From NCBI GenBank assembly GCA_026874595.1, contig CM049314.1, positions 23,761,729 to 23,825,728 of the forward strand: 64,000 bases of DNA. Reading direction: 5' to 3'. Below the pieces are notes generated by a model. The model searched no databases. It was not told the origin of the DNA and saw only the letters and a program-made list of their open reading frames with translations. Position 1 is the first letter of the stretch. The number at the start of each line of letters is the position of its first letter. The stretch comes from Sipunculus nudus. Lineage: Eukaryota > Annelida > Sipuncula > Golfingiida > Sipunculidae. Positions 1-10,929 of the stretch are shown one piece after another. Both the position numbers and the translations under genes were made by a program.

Positions 1-159
1 GGTCTTTCAAATCGAGCCATTTGTGTGAAATGGTACCTTTACAAGTATATTTTCAATATCAGCTCAATTCAAGCACTTCTTTCAATTGATTTCAAGCTTG
101 TGGTTGTGGGAACACTGATTTAAGTGAGAATTAGTCGGGAAGGAGAGAGTTTTACCTAC

Positions 160-345
160 CAAAGGGTCCTGCTTGTTGTACATCTCTTGACAGCTGGCGA
201 TCGGAGTACAATGGTGCTGTATTTTGGTTGGGCTGCCCGTTGGTGTTTGCGAGTGGCTGATCTGGTTTCCATCGCTGTAGCTCATTCCTGTTGATACACT
301 TGCTGATACCCGAAGGTATTCAAGTTCCTTCCTCCATAATGCAAT
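160..345 (-). CDS. TRAPPC14: Internal exon of TRAPPC14/MAP11-like gene
   Basis: A 186-nt minus-strand open exon of 62 codons in phase 0. It begins after the acceptor TTTAACCCACCAG and ends at a donor reading TTG|GTAGGT; an alternative donor 4 nt further on (TAG|GTAAAA) is also possible. It translates as IALWRKELEYLRVSASVS, then a Ser/Thr/Gln-rich stretch, and ends in QEMYNKQDPL. The WRKELE start recalls the VWKREIE segment that I remember from the middle of vertebrate TRAPPC14, which is why I place it in the same gene as the first exon at 9071-9247. TRAPPC14 is a subunit of TRAPP II linked to Rabin8 recruitment and ciliogenesis. The splice sites are seen; the assignment is inference from short similarity. 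The rest of the gene lies left of the window, and at least one exon between this and exon 1 is probably unrecognised. Confidence 0.5.
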
Positions 346-1646
346 CTGGTGGGTTAAAGAATGAAAAGATACAAGATGTAGAGTATATCAATCACCATTT
401 AATACACTGGTCATATATTATAAACACACAGTTGATATTGTTGTTAAAATAAAAGCTTAAGAGTCTAATAATGTATGCCTGACAGAGACATTATAGACAA
501 AAAAGTATAAGGTTATTAAGGTTTATGAAATATCCAAACTTTACAGGTTGAGAAAATTGATCATAAAAATACTAATAATATCACAGATTACAAACCAAGA
601 TGCCACAAACAATGCATATTTAACCTGTCAATCAGCAATGTGTGTGCAGTACTGCCAGTAATACTAATATTAATTTGTCTAGAACCAACCTAAACACTCA
701 GTAATGCTGCATTCATTGCCTGTATGGCATATATGAGTTGACATGTGGAAAGTAACATTCAATATGGGGTCCCAGTGGTATTTTCTGCAGGGAAACTTGG
801 GCTTGCTGGAGTACAGTACCGCATTTGTCCCACTTATCAACCTACAACTTAAATGACACCATCCGGGGAGCAAATGGTGAAACCATGATTTTATTAGTTA
901 ACACAATAGTGTTTAGTGACAAATAAATTGCACAAATGTGACATCAAACGTATATTATAAATCAGTCAATGTTTCGTTAAAACGACAAGCCTGACACTGG
1001 CCTTTTATTACTTTTTACTGGTTATGGAAAGGTTGCAAGTTGTATGCACCACCTGACATCTGATGATCCCCATAAATCCCTGGGTAATTGATGCAGCATT
1101 ACCCCTGACACAAAGGACAAGTTACTCTTATCAAATGATAGGTCATATTAAGCTTCCACTTGGTTCCTGCATTGATCATAGATGTTATGGCATGAAAACT
1201 ATTTTATCACAGCCATGTATCCGTTCCTAGAAAAACAGATACCAGCCCAGTGAGGAGTGCCCTGTGCCATTGTTGTTACATTTCATTTGATCGACAGCTA
1301 TGCGGCCGAGCAACCCACGTGTGATACGCCACAGGTGCAGAAAGAATGGTCTGACATACATACTAAACTTTCCTATGGGGGCTGCATGTGTTTGCCAATC
1401 ACATAAACAGCTCATGAATATGGCCTAACCTGCAGGGAACAAATAGGATAAGAGGACAAATGACATCACTCATTGACTTGTAATCTGCTCATGAGGATGT
1501 CACCAGCTGTCATATTTGCCCTGAGAGCCACTGAATTAAGAAAAAAATAAAGAAAGGAAGGACCAGACTTGGGCTAGGCACAAATAATGATTGAAAAAAA
1601 CCCTTGACAGGCTATGGAAATAATATAAATTAGGCAAAATAAATAT
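346..1646. other. Intron, no recognised feature
   Basis: AT-rich non-coding sequence inside the presumed TRAPPC14-like gene. Short open frames occur on both strands, but none has paired splice sites or a recognisable product. Confidence 0.5.
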
Positions 1647-1924
1647 AAAGGTATGGCTCTCAGGCATCGCATGTGTCATTTTTAACCCCGCCCATGAAAA
1701 ATTTTTATTTTTTTATTTTCATCTTTCAAGAAGATAAAATAATAAAATTTGATCAGATTTCCTTTGTTATGTAGTGATTTTACCTGTTTAGCAAAAAATT
1801 TCTATTATTATCATGCTTTTCCTTGATCATATGACATTTTTACCAAAACATACAAAAATAAAGGCAAAAAAAATCGCCTGCCCACACTGATTTTTGAAAA
1901 AAAGTGCCTGAGAACCACACCTTT
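1647..1924 (-). mobile_element. Short TIR element (MITE), copy 1
   Basis: About 278 bp bounded by imperfect inverted repeats: AAAGGTATGGCTCTCAGGCA at the left and, read inward on the other strand, GGTGTGGTTCTCAGGCA at the right. The interior is A/T-rich with no open frame. A second copy in the opposite orientation lies at 47624-47928 and shares the ends and interior blocks (CATGAAAAATT followed by a T-rich run; TATGTAGTG). This is a non-autonomous DNA transposon; the superfamily is not determined. Confidence 0.65.
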
Positions 1925-2469
1925 TTTTGGCCTAAATTAATGGCCTTCATTGGTTATGGGCAACCACACAACATATACAAGTGTTAAGAAAAACACTTCT
2001 ATAAAGTGATTATTTATATACTTTTTCCTCAAATTTTACAGAAAGTGGCTGTTTTTAATTAGTGAATCCAAGCTTGTTAATGCCAACATGCAAACTCATC
2101 CTAATACTGAAGTGATCCTCACCAATGTGCATGCCACCTAGTGGTAGAAGTATTAATTAAATATTACTAAATCTGGAGCTACATTCCTTATGATTCTTTA
2201 ATGCGCTGAATAGTTGACCTAACATATTTTGAGTAATCTAAAAGAAATTGGGTTACAAAAACAAACACTGTCCCCAAAATCTGGCCACACACTTGTTTAG
2301 GTATGCATGTGTGTGTGTTCACATGTGTACATGTTTTAGGCAGTCGCTGTTCACATGGCTCTGTGCCGTCGGGGTGTCGGGCCTGTCTGCCTATTATTTT
2401 ATAAGAGTATGCCCTATGCATGTGGGATGAAGCAGGAACAAAGTGGAAGCGTGATATGACCAAACATTA

Positions 2470-2712
2470 AATGGAGCGACTATAGAATCCATCCTACCGG
2501 TGTAGGGACAAAAAGTACACTATCAACTTTCCTCCTACCATTTCCCCTTCAAGCATTCCTCAGACTCATTTTCAATCTCTCTGCCTGTCAATAGGTCTTA
2601 TTTTTGTTGGTAACACATGATACAACTATAAACTGACCTGGCACTACCTGGGTTTGAAACTGCAATCTCATGATTTATGACACTGCACTCTAACTATCTG
2701 AGTTAACTTGCT
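2470..2712 (-). repeat. Possible tRNA-derived SINE, degenerate
   Basis: On the minus strand 2641-2707 reads like a worn tRNA 5' and T-arm region: an A-box-like segment (TAACTCAGATAGTTAGAG) and, about 40 nt later, a B-box-like AGTTTCAAACCC. The spacing is that of a tRNA gene, but no complete cloverleaf can be drawn. The 3' body towards 2470 has no clear boundary. It is better explained as a tRNA-headed SINE than as a working tRNA gene. Confidence 0.35.
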
Positions 2713-2817
2713 GAGATATCAAAGTGGTGTTTCCTGATAATTAAAACTCTGTTTTACAGTAGCACCATCTGACAGTCAATTGTGAAATTAATGTTTTTGT
2801 CAATAAATATTTTTATT

Positions 2818-2935
2818 TAAAATTGGGGGCTGCGCCCCCAGACCCCCGCTTTGGTTAGTAACCCAGGTTTAATTAATCAACAAATATATTTATTTTAAAT
2901 TGTGGACCTTGCCCCCAAACCCCTGCTTAGCCTAA
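2818..2935. repeat. Duplicated G/C-block repeat
   Basis: Two degenerate units of about 62 bp (AAATTG.GGGCTGCGCCCCCA and AAATTGTGGACCTTGCCCCC) lie in tandem. The first contains a strong small hairpin, GGGGGC-TGC-GCCCCC (2825-2839), in otherwise AT-rich DNA. Confidence 0.5.
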
Positions 2936-4399
2936 AATTTAACGATGATATTTAAGGAGAGGGATGAAAAATCTTAGAAATAACATTTTATGCGACACCT
3001 CAAAATGGAGGACATGCTGTGAAATATGTAAGAATTTGACAGTGTTAAAGATGAAAATATGAATATACCAGGAAAAAAAAGTGACCCATGGGTCATGACG
3101 CTCAGCTGCCAAGCATGACCTGTGACACCATGGACTGAGATTCACAACTTCCAGTCAAATTTTGAAGAACCAATTTGCCAATTTGTTGAAAATTTTCTAT
3201 GACAACAGAAATATATATCACCTATGTCTGGTTAAAACACAGTGAATTGATGGTCTGAGGAAAATGCATGATTGTTAAGCTATCAGGAACTATTCCAACA
3301 GCTTGCTTGATACCTGTCAGTCTCAAAAGGAACACCACAAAGGGCAAATATAAGATCAAAATATATAGCAAAAATCAAGGAAATACATGCAAGAATTATT
3401 GAGAAACAGGTGCTTCTGTATGAATTTTTATTCAATACAAGCCAACTGTACTGCACTTTTATAAATGATGGTAATATTTATTCAGAAATATTTGACCCAA
3501 TCCTTTACAAGATTACATAAATATACATCCAACTGCATTCACTTTAACTGTTCTTGAGATAATATGATCAAAAGGAATTAAAAGATGGTTGCCTGGTGGC
3601 CATATTGAACTTCTGACAAGTCTGAAATCAGACAACAAACATTCTCTAAATCGGACCAAACATTAAAGAAAAATTACTGAAACTGCCCTGAAGAAAGAAT
3701 TTCTAAGGTGGCTAACTGGCAGACATAATGGATTTCTGGCAAGTATGACATTTGATATCCCACATTCTCCAATAAGAGACCAAACTTGGGGCAAATTATC
3801 CAGTAATAAATGCCCAAAATAATTCAAAAGGCATGTCCAGGCCCTCATATCAGACTTATAGATATGCAACTGTAAAAAGTGTAAGTCCAATATTTTTTTT
3901 TATCACTCTGCTTTTCAATGGGGTCAGCAGGGTAGGTAAACTGCCAAACCTGAAAGAAAAGAAATGCAAAAGCATGACTAAGAGTCTTGAAATAAAACAA
4001 AAAGCCATCCTAAATCAAGGTACACATCCACATATTATGAGAACAAACACTTGCTTTTATATGTGGTGATATATATTAAAATATTCAGATATCTAGGAAA
4101 CTAAGTTTATTGCTAGGATTCCATAAAATAAACTGCAAAATGTTCCCATCATCTTATAAATCAGTAGCTAAACCTTGATACTATACTCTCATAGTCTTAA
4201 TGCCTGGCTGAAGCATTCTGACAACAGTGTTTTTGTTATGAAGTAATGAGGTACTTATCACTGAGCCTTATCACTTAATAGGCTGATACAAAAGGGAGTC
4301 ATATGTCACCAGTGTCACTCACAATTACAGCCACACAGGGAGATGTACCAGCTGGAGTGGGATGGTTATATATACAAGAAAAATAGAGATGGTCTATAA

Positions 4400-5180
4400 A
4401 ATAAGTAATTGTGAACATCCCTGACCTATGACCTTGGCCTTTTGCCCATATATCAACTGGATTCTTTCTAAATGATGGGTAACTACTGACCACTTAAATC
4501 TGGTGTAATTACTTGGCAACCAATGGGTGAATAACTTTGACCTGCAACCTTTAACCTGCTGACCCCAAAATCAATAAGTTATTTATTCAAGCAAAAAGAC
4601 CCATAAATATGAAGTTTGAGTCAAACTGAGTGATGCATAGATGTGGCATATGTGAAAGACTGAAGGTTTGGGTTGAACAGTTACACTTGAAATATGCTCA
4701 CAAGCATTTAGAACAATTAAATATTGTGACCTTGACCTTTGACTTTTTGACCTCAACATCAATAGGCTTCTTCCCTTATTGGTAGGTAAGCCATATATGA
4801 CAGATGGAAGGTACAGATTGAAAAGTTTGCCTGAAAATGACTCCACGCAAGAAGTGGGTGCTGTGAACTTGACCTTTGACCTCAAAATCAACAGGTCTTT
4901 AGCCCTGTTGGCAGAGAAGCGATATCAGTGCTGGAAGGTTTGGAATGAAAAGTCTAGCTTGAAATGTGTCCACTACCTTTCCAAAGAAGTGGATCCTGTG
5001 ACTATGACCTTTGACCTTGTGACCTCAAAATCTATAGGATTCTTCTCCACCTTAGTAGGTGAGCTATATGTGAAAGATCAAAGAATTGGGATGAAAGGGT
5101 TGGCTTAAAATGCATCCACAGGCTTTTAAAAGAAGAGGTTCCTGAGACCTGGACCTTTGACCTTTTGACCTAAAAAAATT
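4400..5180 (+). repeat. Tandem repeat with TGACCT half-site clusters
   Basis: About five degenerate units of 130-160 bp, each with a TGACCT cluster, then a TTCT.CCCT.TTGGTAGGTAAGC segment, ATATGTGAAAGATGGAAGG and TGCATCCAC. The clusters include a perfect DR1 at 4870-4882 and a triple site at 5005-5025. The same family recurs at 25540-26400. Confidence 0.75.
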
Positions 5181-5300
5181 ATGGTTCTTCCCCTGTTGGT
5201 AGGTGAGCTGTATGTGAAAGATGGAAGGTTTGGGATGACAATTTTGTCTCAAAGAGTTATTTCTGGGGGGTGCAAACACACCCCATAACTTCGAGAATAT

Positions 5301-5315
5301 AGGTCACAGTGACCT
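5301..5315. promoter_or_regulatory. Perfect palindromic ERE-like motif in repeat
   Basis: AGGTCACAGTGACCT is AGGTCA, a 3-nt spacer and TGACCT: the consensus inverted-repeat-3 site of estrogen-receptor-type nuclear receptors. It sits inside a repeat unit with relatives at 33632, 62034 and 62251. Motif identity is direct; binding is untested. Confidence 0.4.
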
Positions 5316-5475
5316 AATTTCAGGTTTGCAAGGAGATCTTTTTAGAACCTCTAAGACTGCATAGGGTTCATGGCCCTAGCCCCTACGCTTACGATTTGTG
5401 CCCTGCTAACGGAGGGACGGACGGCCGGACGGCCGGATGGACAGACGGAAGGAAGCCGGACAAAGACCCATCGCT

Positions 5476-7540
5476 ACACATACAAATTCCCTTAGGACAA
5501 ATCCAGTTGCATAATGAGGCCTAGTTACGGATAACCCCGACCCCTGGCGGCCTGTGGTGGTATTACTCCAGGCGACCGCTTCATCAGTTGTTCACTCGAT
5601 TTGTGGCAGTCATGTGTGATAACAGCGCGGGCAGTCACAGCTGACACGACTGGGAGCTCAGGTAAACAAAATGATGTCCAAAAATGGTCACAATTAAGGA
5701 AAAGACCCCGGTTTTGATCGTCAATTAGCGTGAATGACTGCTCATATAATCACGATACACCATCTGTTGACAGGACCATTTCAGCGTAAGTGTTTATGTC
5801 CGGTGACCTCCGGCGGGTGTAAGCTGTCGAGTATGTTTTTGCAAGTTCAAAATTATGCAGGATACTTGACCGACAACCCGTTCAATCCCGTTTTATATTC
5901 CTTTAAAAAAACATAAACAAACCAATTTCCCCATATATTTCTTGTATTTATGGTAATGATATAATATATGGAATAGCTCAAAGACAACAATAACAATTTG
6001 ACTTAATTACTGTTTATATTTTATTGGACAAATATATTATTATAGCGTCAGTTTTGGGTGATCCACTTCAGTGCTACAGTTTCACTTGTGCCCTTCTACC
6101 ATATATTGAAATTATTACCATATTTTATTTTTATACTTTATTTCTTTGTTTCATTCAAATCTGTGAAAATGTTGTAATAATGAATACTTGTATTTTCAGT
6201 TAATAGTTCCAGTTAAAATTTTAAAGCAAAAATTATTCATGAGGGAAGGCCCATTACCGAGTTATCTAGAACATCACTTCTTTTCACATATTAATGTTTA
6301 TGGTTTACCTATATGGTTGACTGAAAGAAAAATTGTGAAGGTATATTTTTTAATTTAATTTTATGTTATCGTCCCACTTTTTTGTTTTGATTTTTAAAAG
6401 TGAATATGTTTTTCCAAAGTCATCAGATATTAAAGATTGTTGTTATTCATTTTAAGATTGTTCATGCAATTAATGAATTTTTTGTTCAATGAATACACAA
6501 TGTGTTTGTTACTTTCTTTTTAGAAAAAAGTCTTGTTTGGATATGGATTTTGCCTGAAAACAGAATCTACATTGTCGAGCTGGCAGCAAACATATCAGCA
6601 TAAATCATCTTTATTTGGGGGAGAAGTTTGAACTGATGACATTACTCAGTACTGACTGTTAATCCCTTAATGTTCATTTTTTTTGTGACATTGAACAATG
6701 ATGTCAGGGGCAATATAAATTTGCTAATGGCATATCATTTCAATCTTTTGACTATAGTGTTATATACTAAACTAGAAAGTGTTGCATATCATGTATGAAA
6801 ATAATCAAAGAGAAATCTTTCAATACATGGTGTATACATATATGCCCATTTTGGCTAATGTCAGTTTTTAACCCATCTGCAGAAATTAAAAAACTTATAC
6901 ATAAGAAATGGGTTTGCCTGGGAATGCATTAGGATCATTGGAACAAAGAAAATTATCCTTTTTCAGTGATGTAATCCACTGTCTAAATGTTCATATGACC
7001 TGTAAACCCTCAGCTTTCACAGTTCCAGGTTTGTTAAAAAAATTACTCTTTCGTTAAGCATTCCCTAATATATTTTAGTGTAATATATATTTCCTTCAGT
7101 GATATGAATTTTCATGTACATTTTATATTTATTAAAAACAACTGGTAAGTTTATGTGTATCTGACCATACTATAATATAGAACTTATTCTCTAGAATATA
7201 TGTACAATAAAATTATCATTATTTTGTTTAATCTCATGTTCTACTGTCTTTTAATCACATGTGTTGCACAATCTTCCTTTTGCCTCTGTATGTGTATGAT
7301 TAGTTACCATGTGAATGTCATAAAATGTGGTGTCTACTATATTGATCTGAAATGGCTTTGAACCTACATTAAGGCTGACAATGTACATTTATTTGACTAG
7401 CTTTGCCCTGGGACCACCTAATTTAATTTTGAAAAGCATGAACTGCAAACAAAACAGGCTTAACCTTTGCTGTACACATTACTACCTATACTACACAACT
7501 TATAATAAGGCATTTCATATATTTGTCTATGTATTCAAAT
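5476..7540. other. Intron, no recognised feature
   Basis: A more GC-rich patch (5500-5870) has no supported exon. The remainder is AT-rich, unique-looking sequence. No gene or repeat could be recognised. Confidence 0.45.
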
Positions 7541-7546
7541 AAACAT

Positions 7547-7581
<35 letters not shown>

Positions 7582-7620
7582 ATATACATATATATATACA
7601 TATATATACATATATACAAA
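7541..7620. repeat. (TA)n/(TATACA)n microsatellite
   Basis: Imperfect TA dinucleotide tract with TACA interruptions. Confidence 0.9.
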
Positions 7621-8204
7621 CAAATACAAACACATTTCAGGTAATTTTAAGTGTACAAAGAAGTATCCACATCCTTATCAATGTTGGCAAATTTGTTGTC
7701 ATGCAATTTTGTTTTATACATTAATCACACAAGAAACACTGGTCTTTTAACATTTGATATAATATGTATTAACAAAATCAACCATACATTCAAGGTTCAA
7801 TCATCTGGTATCTTTATGTCCTGTGATTCATAGGTTGCACAAGCTGAAATATTGCCTTAACATTCTAGGCACATAATGTTATCCCTGTCTTATTACCTAT
7901 GAGTCTAAATACTGCAGATCATTTTCCTTTGGGATCCACTTATTTTATTGTTTATGGCTTAATTATTTTAAGAAACTTTTACAACAAAGTGAGTGAAAGT
8001 TATTAGTGGAAAAGTAAGGTCATGACAGACTTAAATATTATATTAATTTAAATTAACAAATTAATATTCTAGGAAACTGGTTACACAGCTTTTTGACAAC
8101 ACAACTGATAACTTTATTTTGAGTACTCAGAATAAGTTGAGTTAAAATATCATTAAATAAAAAATAATTGCATAGAGCACACTTGTTTAACAATTTATTA
8201 TTAT

Positions 8205-8227
8205 GGGGGGGGGGGGGGGGGGGGGGG
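8205..8227 (+). repeat. Poly-G tract
   Basis: Run of 23 G. Similar G or C runs recur through the window (30229, 30459, 32240, 32496, 33361, 37651, 50371, 60138) and their lengths are likely uncertain. Confidence 0.9.
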
Positions 8228-8337
8228 AGTTGCCAATGGCTCATAAAATATTTATAACTGAAGGCACTGAGTGGAAGTAGGTACGAGGGTTGTGCTAATG
8301 GTTTAATCACTGACACACAAATTTAAATAAACAACTG

Positions 8338-8481
8338 TTAAGAAAATCCAGAACCAAACTCAAAATTATCTTCAGTGTAAATCTTTGGAAACAGATCTGA
8401 CAGTGACAGCAAGCCGGCACACGGGTCCCGCGTTATCGCCTCAGACAGGTGTCTGATTCCGTGCATGTTCCCCTCTCTGCA
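8338..8481 (-). CDS. Doubtful exon between TRAPPC14-like exons
   Basis: A minus-strand frame reads CREGNMHGIRHLSEAITRD, then PCAGLLSLSDLFPKIYTED, then NFEFGSGFS and a stop. Its composition looks protein-coding. A possible phase-0 acceptor (CAACTACAAG|TGC) would join it in frame to exon 1 of the TRAPPC14-like gene, giving ...EEEWE|CREGN.... The acceptor has no good pyrimidine tract and no strong donor was found. It may therefore be an alternative last exon, an internal exon with a weak donor, or chance. Confidence 0.3.
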   Translation of the reverse strand, partial: CREGNMHGIRHLSEAITRDPCAGLLSLSDLFPKIYTEDNFEFGSGFS

Positions 8482-9070
8482 CTTGTAGTTGTACCCACTT
8501 GATCACTGATAATCCCTTGCTCTACGTACCCAAGATGGTGCAGGAAGTATGATCAACAATACTTGGACATAATAAATCCCGGCAGGAAAACATAAACGAG
8601 AATGAATCCGATACGATGTGTTGACAGATACATGGAAAACACCACGTGAAGCTATTGTTTTGGTAATAGTGGTAGCGACCCAGAAACATCTGCGCATGCG
8701 CAACGAAAAGGTCATTGTATTCATGCAACCTAAATAAATATGCATGAGCCTGTAAAAGGTTCGTTCCATTACGTTACACACTTTTGTAAGTGCGCTATAG
8801 CCCAGCATGACTGAAAGTCAGCAGAGCTAAAAAAACAAGTACTTAAGAGATAGGAGTCATCCAAGCATATCTTAATTATGAGTGGTACATGCATGTTTTG
8901 TCACAACTGAGGTGCCCTGAGAAACATGGTTGAAGAGGCACGGTAGGACGGATTCTATATTTTGGCCAATTTAATAAGGGTAAAGACAAGTAAAATGACA
9001 GCTGTTGCCCTGAGTGTGTTGGGCAGATAATCAAACTGTTCTGCCATGTCACTGGCAGACAGCGATGTAC

Positions 9071-9247
9071 CTCCCACTCTTCCTCCGAGGATCCGCGATA
9101 CTGCGCCACCAGTACGATATCCACCGCCTCCCCAACTACTGCAAAATTTCTCTGTTCACATTCTAAGATGTCAGTCCAGTCTTCTGGGGGTTTGTTGGGA
9201 AAATAAACTGTAAACAGAGAACTGTCATCTTTCTCATCGTCATCCAT
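9071..9247 (-). CDS. TRAPPC14: First coding exon, TRAPPC14/MAP11-like protein
   Basis: A 59-codon exon starting at the first in-frame ATG (9247) and ending at a good donor GAG|GTACAT in phase 0. It encodes MDDDEKDDSSLFTVYFPNKP, then a segment ending FAVVGEAVDIVLVAQYRG. The pattern SLFTVYFP...VVGEAVDIVLVAQYRG matches what I recall of the vertebrate TRAPPC14 N-terminus (YSMYFP... LGETVRFLLVLRCRG) in order and spacing, though identity is modest. The product would be a TRAPP II-associated subunit acting at Golgi/centrosome membranes. A CCAAT box and an E2F-like site lie just upstream. The gene runs leftward; exon 160-345 probably belongs to it. The next closest gene is the NLR, which ends 10.5 kb upstream. 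Coding status is fairly sure; identity is moderately sure. Confidence 0.55.
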
Positions 9248-9289
9248 CTTGAAACGACGAAATATCACGGTGTTTGTTTATCGCCTACA

Positions 9290-9362
9290 CCAGATTGGCA
9301 AAAGTTGCCGGCCACAGGGCGTAATTAATATTCATGAGAAGGGGAAAAAGCGCGAAAACGAG
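9290..9362 (-). promoter_or_regulatory. Probable promoter of TRAPPC14-like gene
   Basis: Read on the minus strand, 45-110 nt upstream of the first ATG: a CCAAT-box motif (GCCAAT, 9294-9299) and an E2F-like TTTTCGCGC (9350-9358), within a locally CpG-richer stretch. No TATA box is evident. This is typical of housekeeping promoters but based only on motifs. Confidence 0.35.
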
Positions 9363-9910
9363 ACCGAACACTTTTGCAAATGTAGGCTAATCCAACTCTC
9401 CGAATAATAGGCCTATTATTATTGTTTGATACAATTCCATGTTAACATATAACAATATATATTTTATATAATCTGGTCATTTTTCTGACAGATAACTTTA
9501 TCTATTTATCAAAAGCAGCACTGTATATGAAGTTATGTGCTTTTTAAAAAGCTGAGAAATATACATATGATAGGCCATAAGGAACGTACGCTGAACCGAT
9601 TCCCGTGCTAAACCAGTGACCCGCTGACGGATGCTGGAAACGGCCCCCCATTTATTTGTGCTCATTCAGAATAAAAAGTTTGGGATCATTGGAGTTAGTT
9701 ATCTTATCAACAGATATTTATTAAGCATCCAAAAATACTTTAAATTTAATTATTCTTTTCAAAGCCATGGAAATAGAGATATTTAAAGTTAAGGTTCGAC
9801 ATAAAAGCGAAAATGCATTGAGCTGTTGATATATTTCCAGATATGAATAGGGCATCGGTGCCTTTTTTTCTTTATAGTACATGTCGGGATTACAAAGATA
9901 TTATTGGCCC

Positions 9911-9914
<4 letters not shown>

Positions 9915-9964
<50 letters not shown>
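9915..9964. repeat. (TA)n microsatellite
   Basis: Near-pure TA dinucleotide tract of about 50 bp. Confidence 0.95.
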
Positions 9965-9967
<3 letters not shown>

Positions 9968-10511
9968 AGTACGATATCCACTTTGTTCAAATTAATCTAT
10001 AGAACATAATTATAATATTGATATAAGGCCCTCGTATATATGCGGATCTGATGTAGGCTTATCTCAGCCATCCATGGTCCTATTTCCAAATTTAAATTAG
10101 CAGAGAATCAGTAATATAAATGCGGAGTATTATTTCAAAGATTATAGACAGCCTTTATGAAGAAAAAAAACATTAAATTCATTAATTTCACACTAATCAC
10201 AAGGAAGGGATTGGATGTGTCCATGGAGAAGTTGTTCAGTGCGTTAGTGTAGTATTGGCCGGTTTTCCATGTGCGCTGTATAATTTCATGCATGTATAAA
10301 TCATTAATTGACTTAATTTATTATTTAACAAATCTAACCATACTCATTAAATAAATATCTAGCTTTTAACAACATTCCCCTGAGGATCGGGTCGCATCCC
10401 GTGAAACAGTCTGTCGTGAATTTACAGTGTTGTTTTCTTCAACGTTATATCGCTCTGCCCTTAAGTTGTCTGAAGGCCATAGAGCACTTTACACCAGAGG
10501 GTAACACTACC

Positions 10512-10513
<2 letters not shown>

Positions 10514-10580
<67 letters not shown>
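10514..10580. repeat. (TA)n microsatellite
   Basis: Near-pure TA tract of about 66 bp. It creates artificial Tyr-Ile open frames on both strands. Confidence 0.95.
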
Positions 10581-10582
<2 letters not shown>

Positions 10583-10929
10583 GATCTACGAGAATGCAGT
10601 CTTTCCTCCGCGGTCACACAGCGCTCTATGTTTGCTAACAGAGCAAGATAATACTAAGGTATAGGATGGATCTGAGTCATTATCGCTTCATCGGCTCATA
10701 GGATGACTGGAATTCAACTGCTGCTGTGTCGGTTATATATTTATACTTACAATTGATGTCATAAGACCTCAGTGTAAAATTTGGACAGTTTTTGTTTCAA
10801 TTGGACCAACAAGCTCCCGAACTCTGAGACCCCAGGACCGATCTTTCTGATCTCGTCATAATTATCAGGTCACATGTGAACTGGTACCTAATAAAGATTC
10901 GTGGTGCCTTTTAGCTCATATCCTAGCAG

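Larger units (their letters stand above)
3078..5475 (+). mobile_element. Pearl/Helitron-like non-autonomous element E
   Basis: The left end has the family signature GTGACCCATGGGTC followed by GACGCTCAGCTG. The right end has the ACGG-type microsatellite (about 5411-5452). The interior holds one tandem-repeat family with TGACC-type half-sites (4400-5180), then one unit of the AGGTCACAGTGACCT family (5280-5400). The 3' hairpin seen in sister copies is missing, so the element is probably truncated. No coding sequence was found. Classification rests on resemblance to bivalve Pearl elements known from the literature (core tandem repeat plus ACGG microsatellite). Confidence 0.55.

Noticed and set aside
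2188-2463. 91-codon minus-strand open frame
   Set aside because: Low-complexity TGTGTG/ACATG stretch inside, no splice sites and no family resemblance.
8503-8808. 101-codon minus-strand open frame ending near a coding-like segment
   Set aside because: No similarity and no start context. The coding-like peptide downstream is in another frame after a stop.
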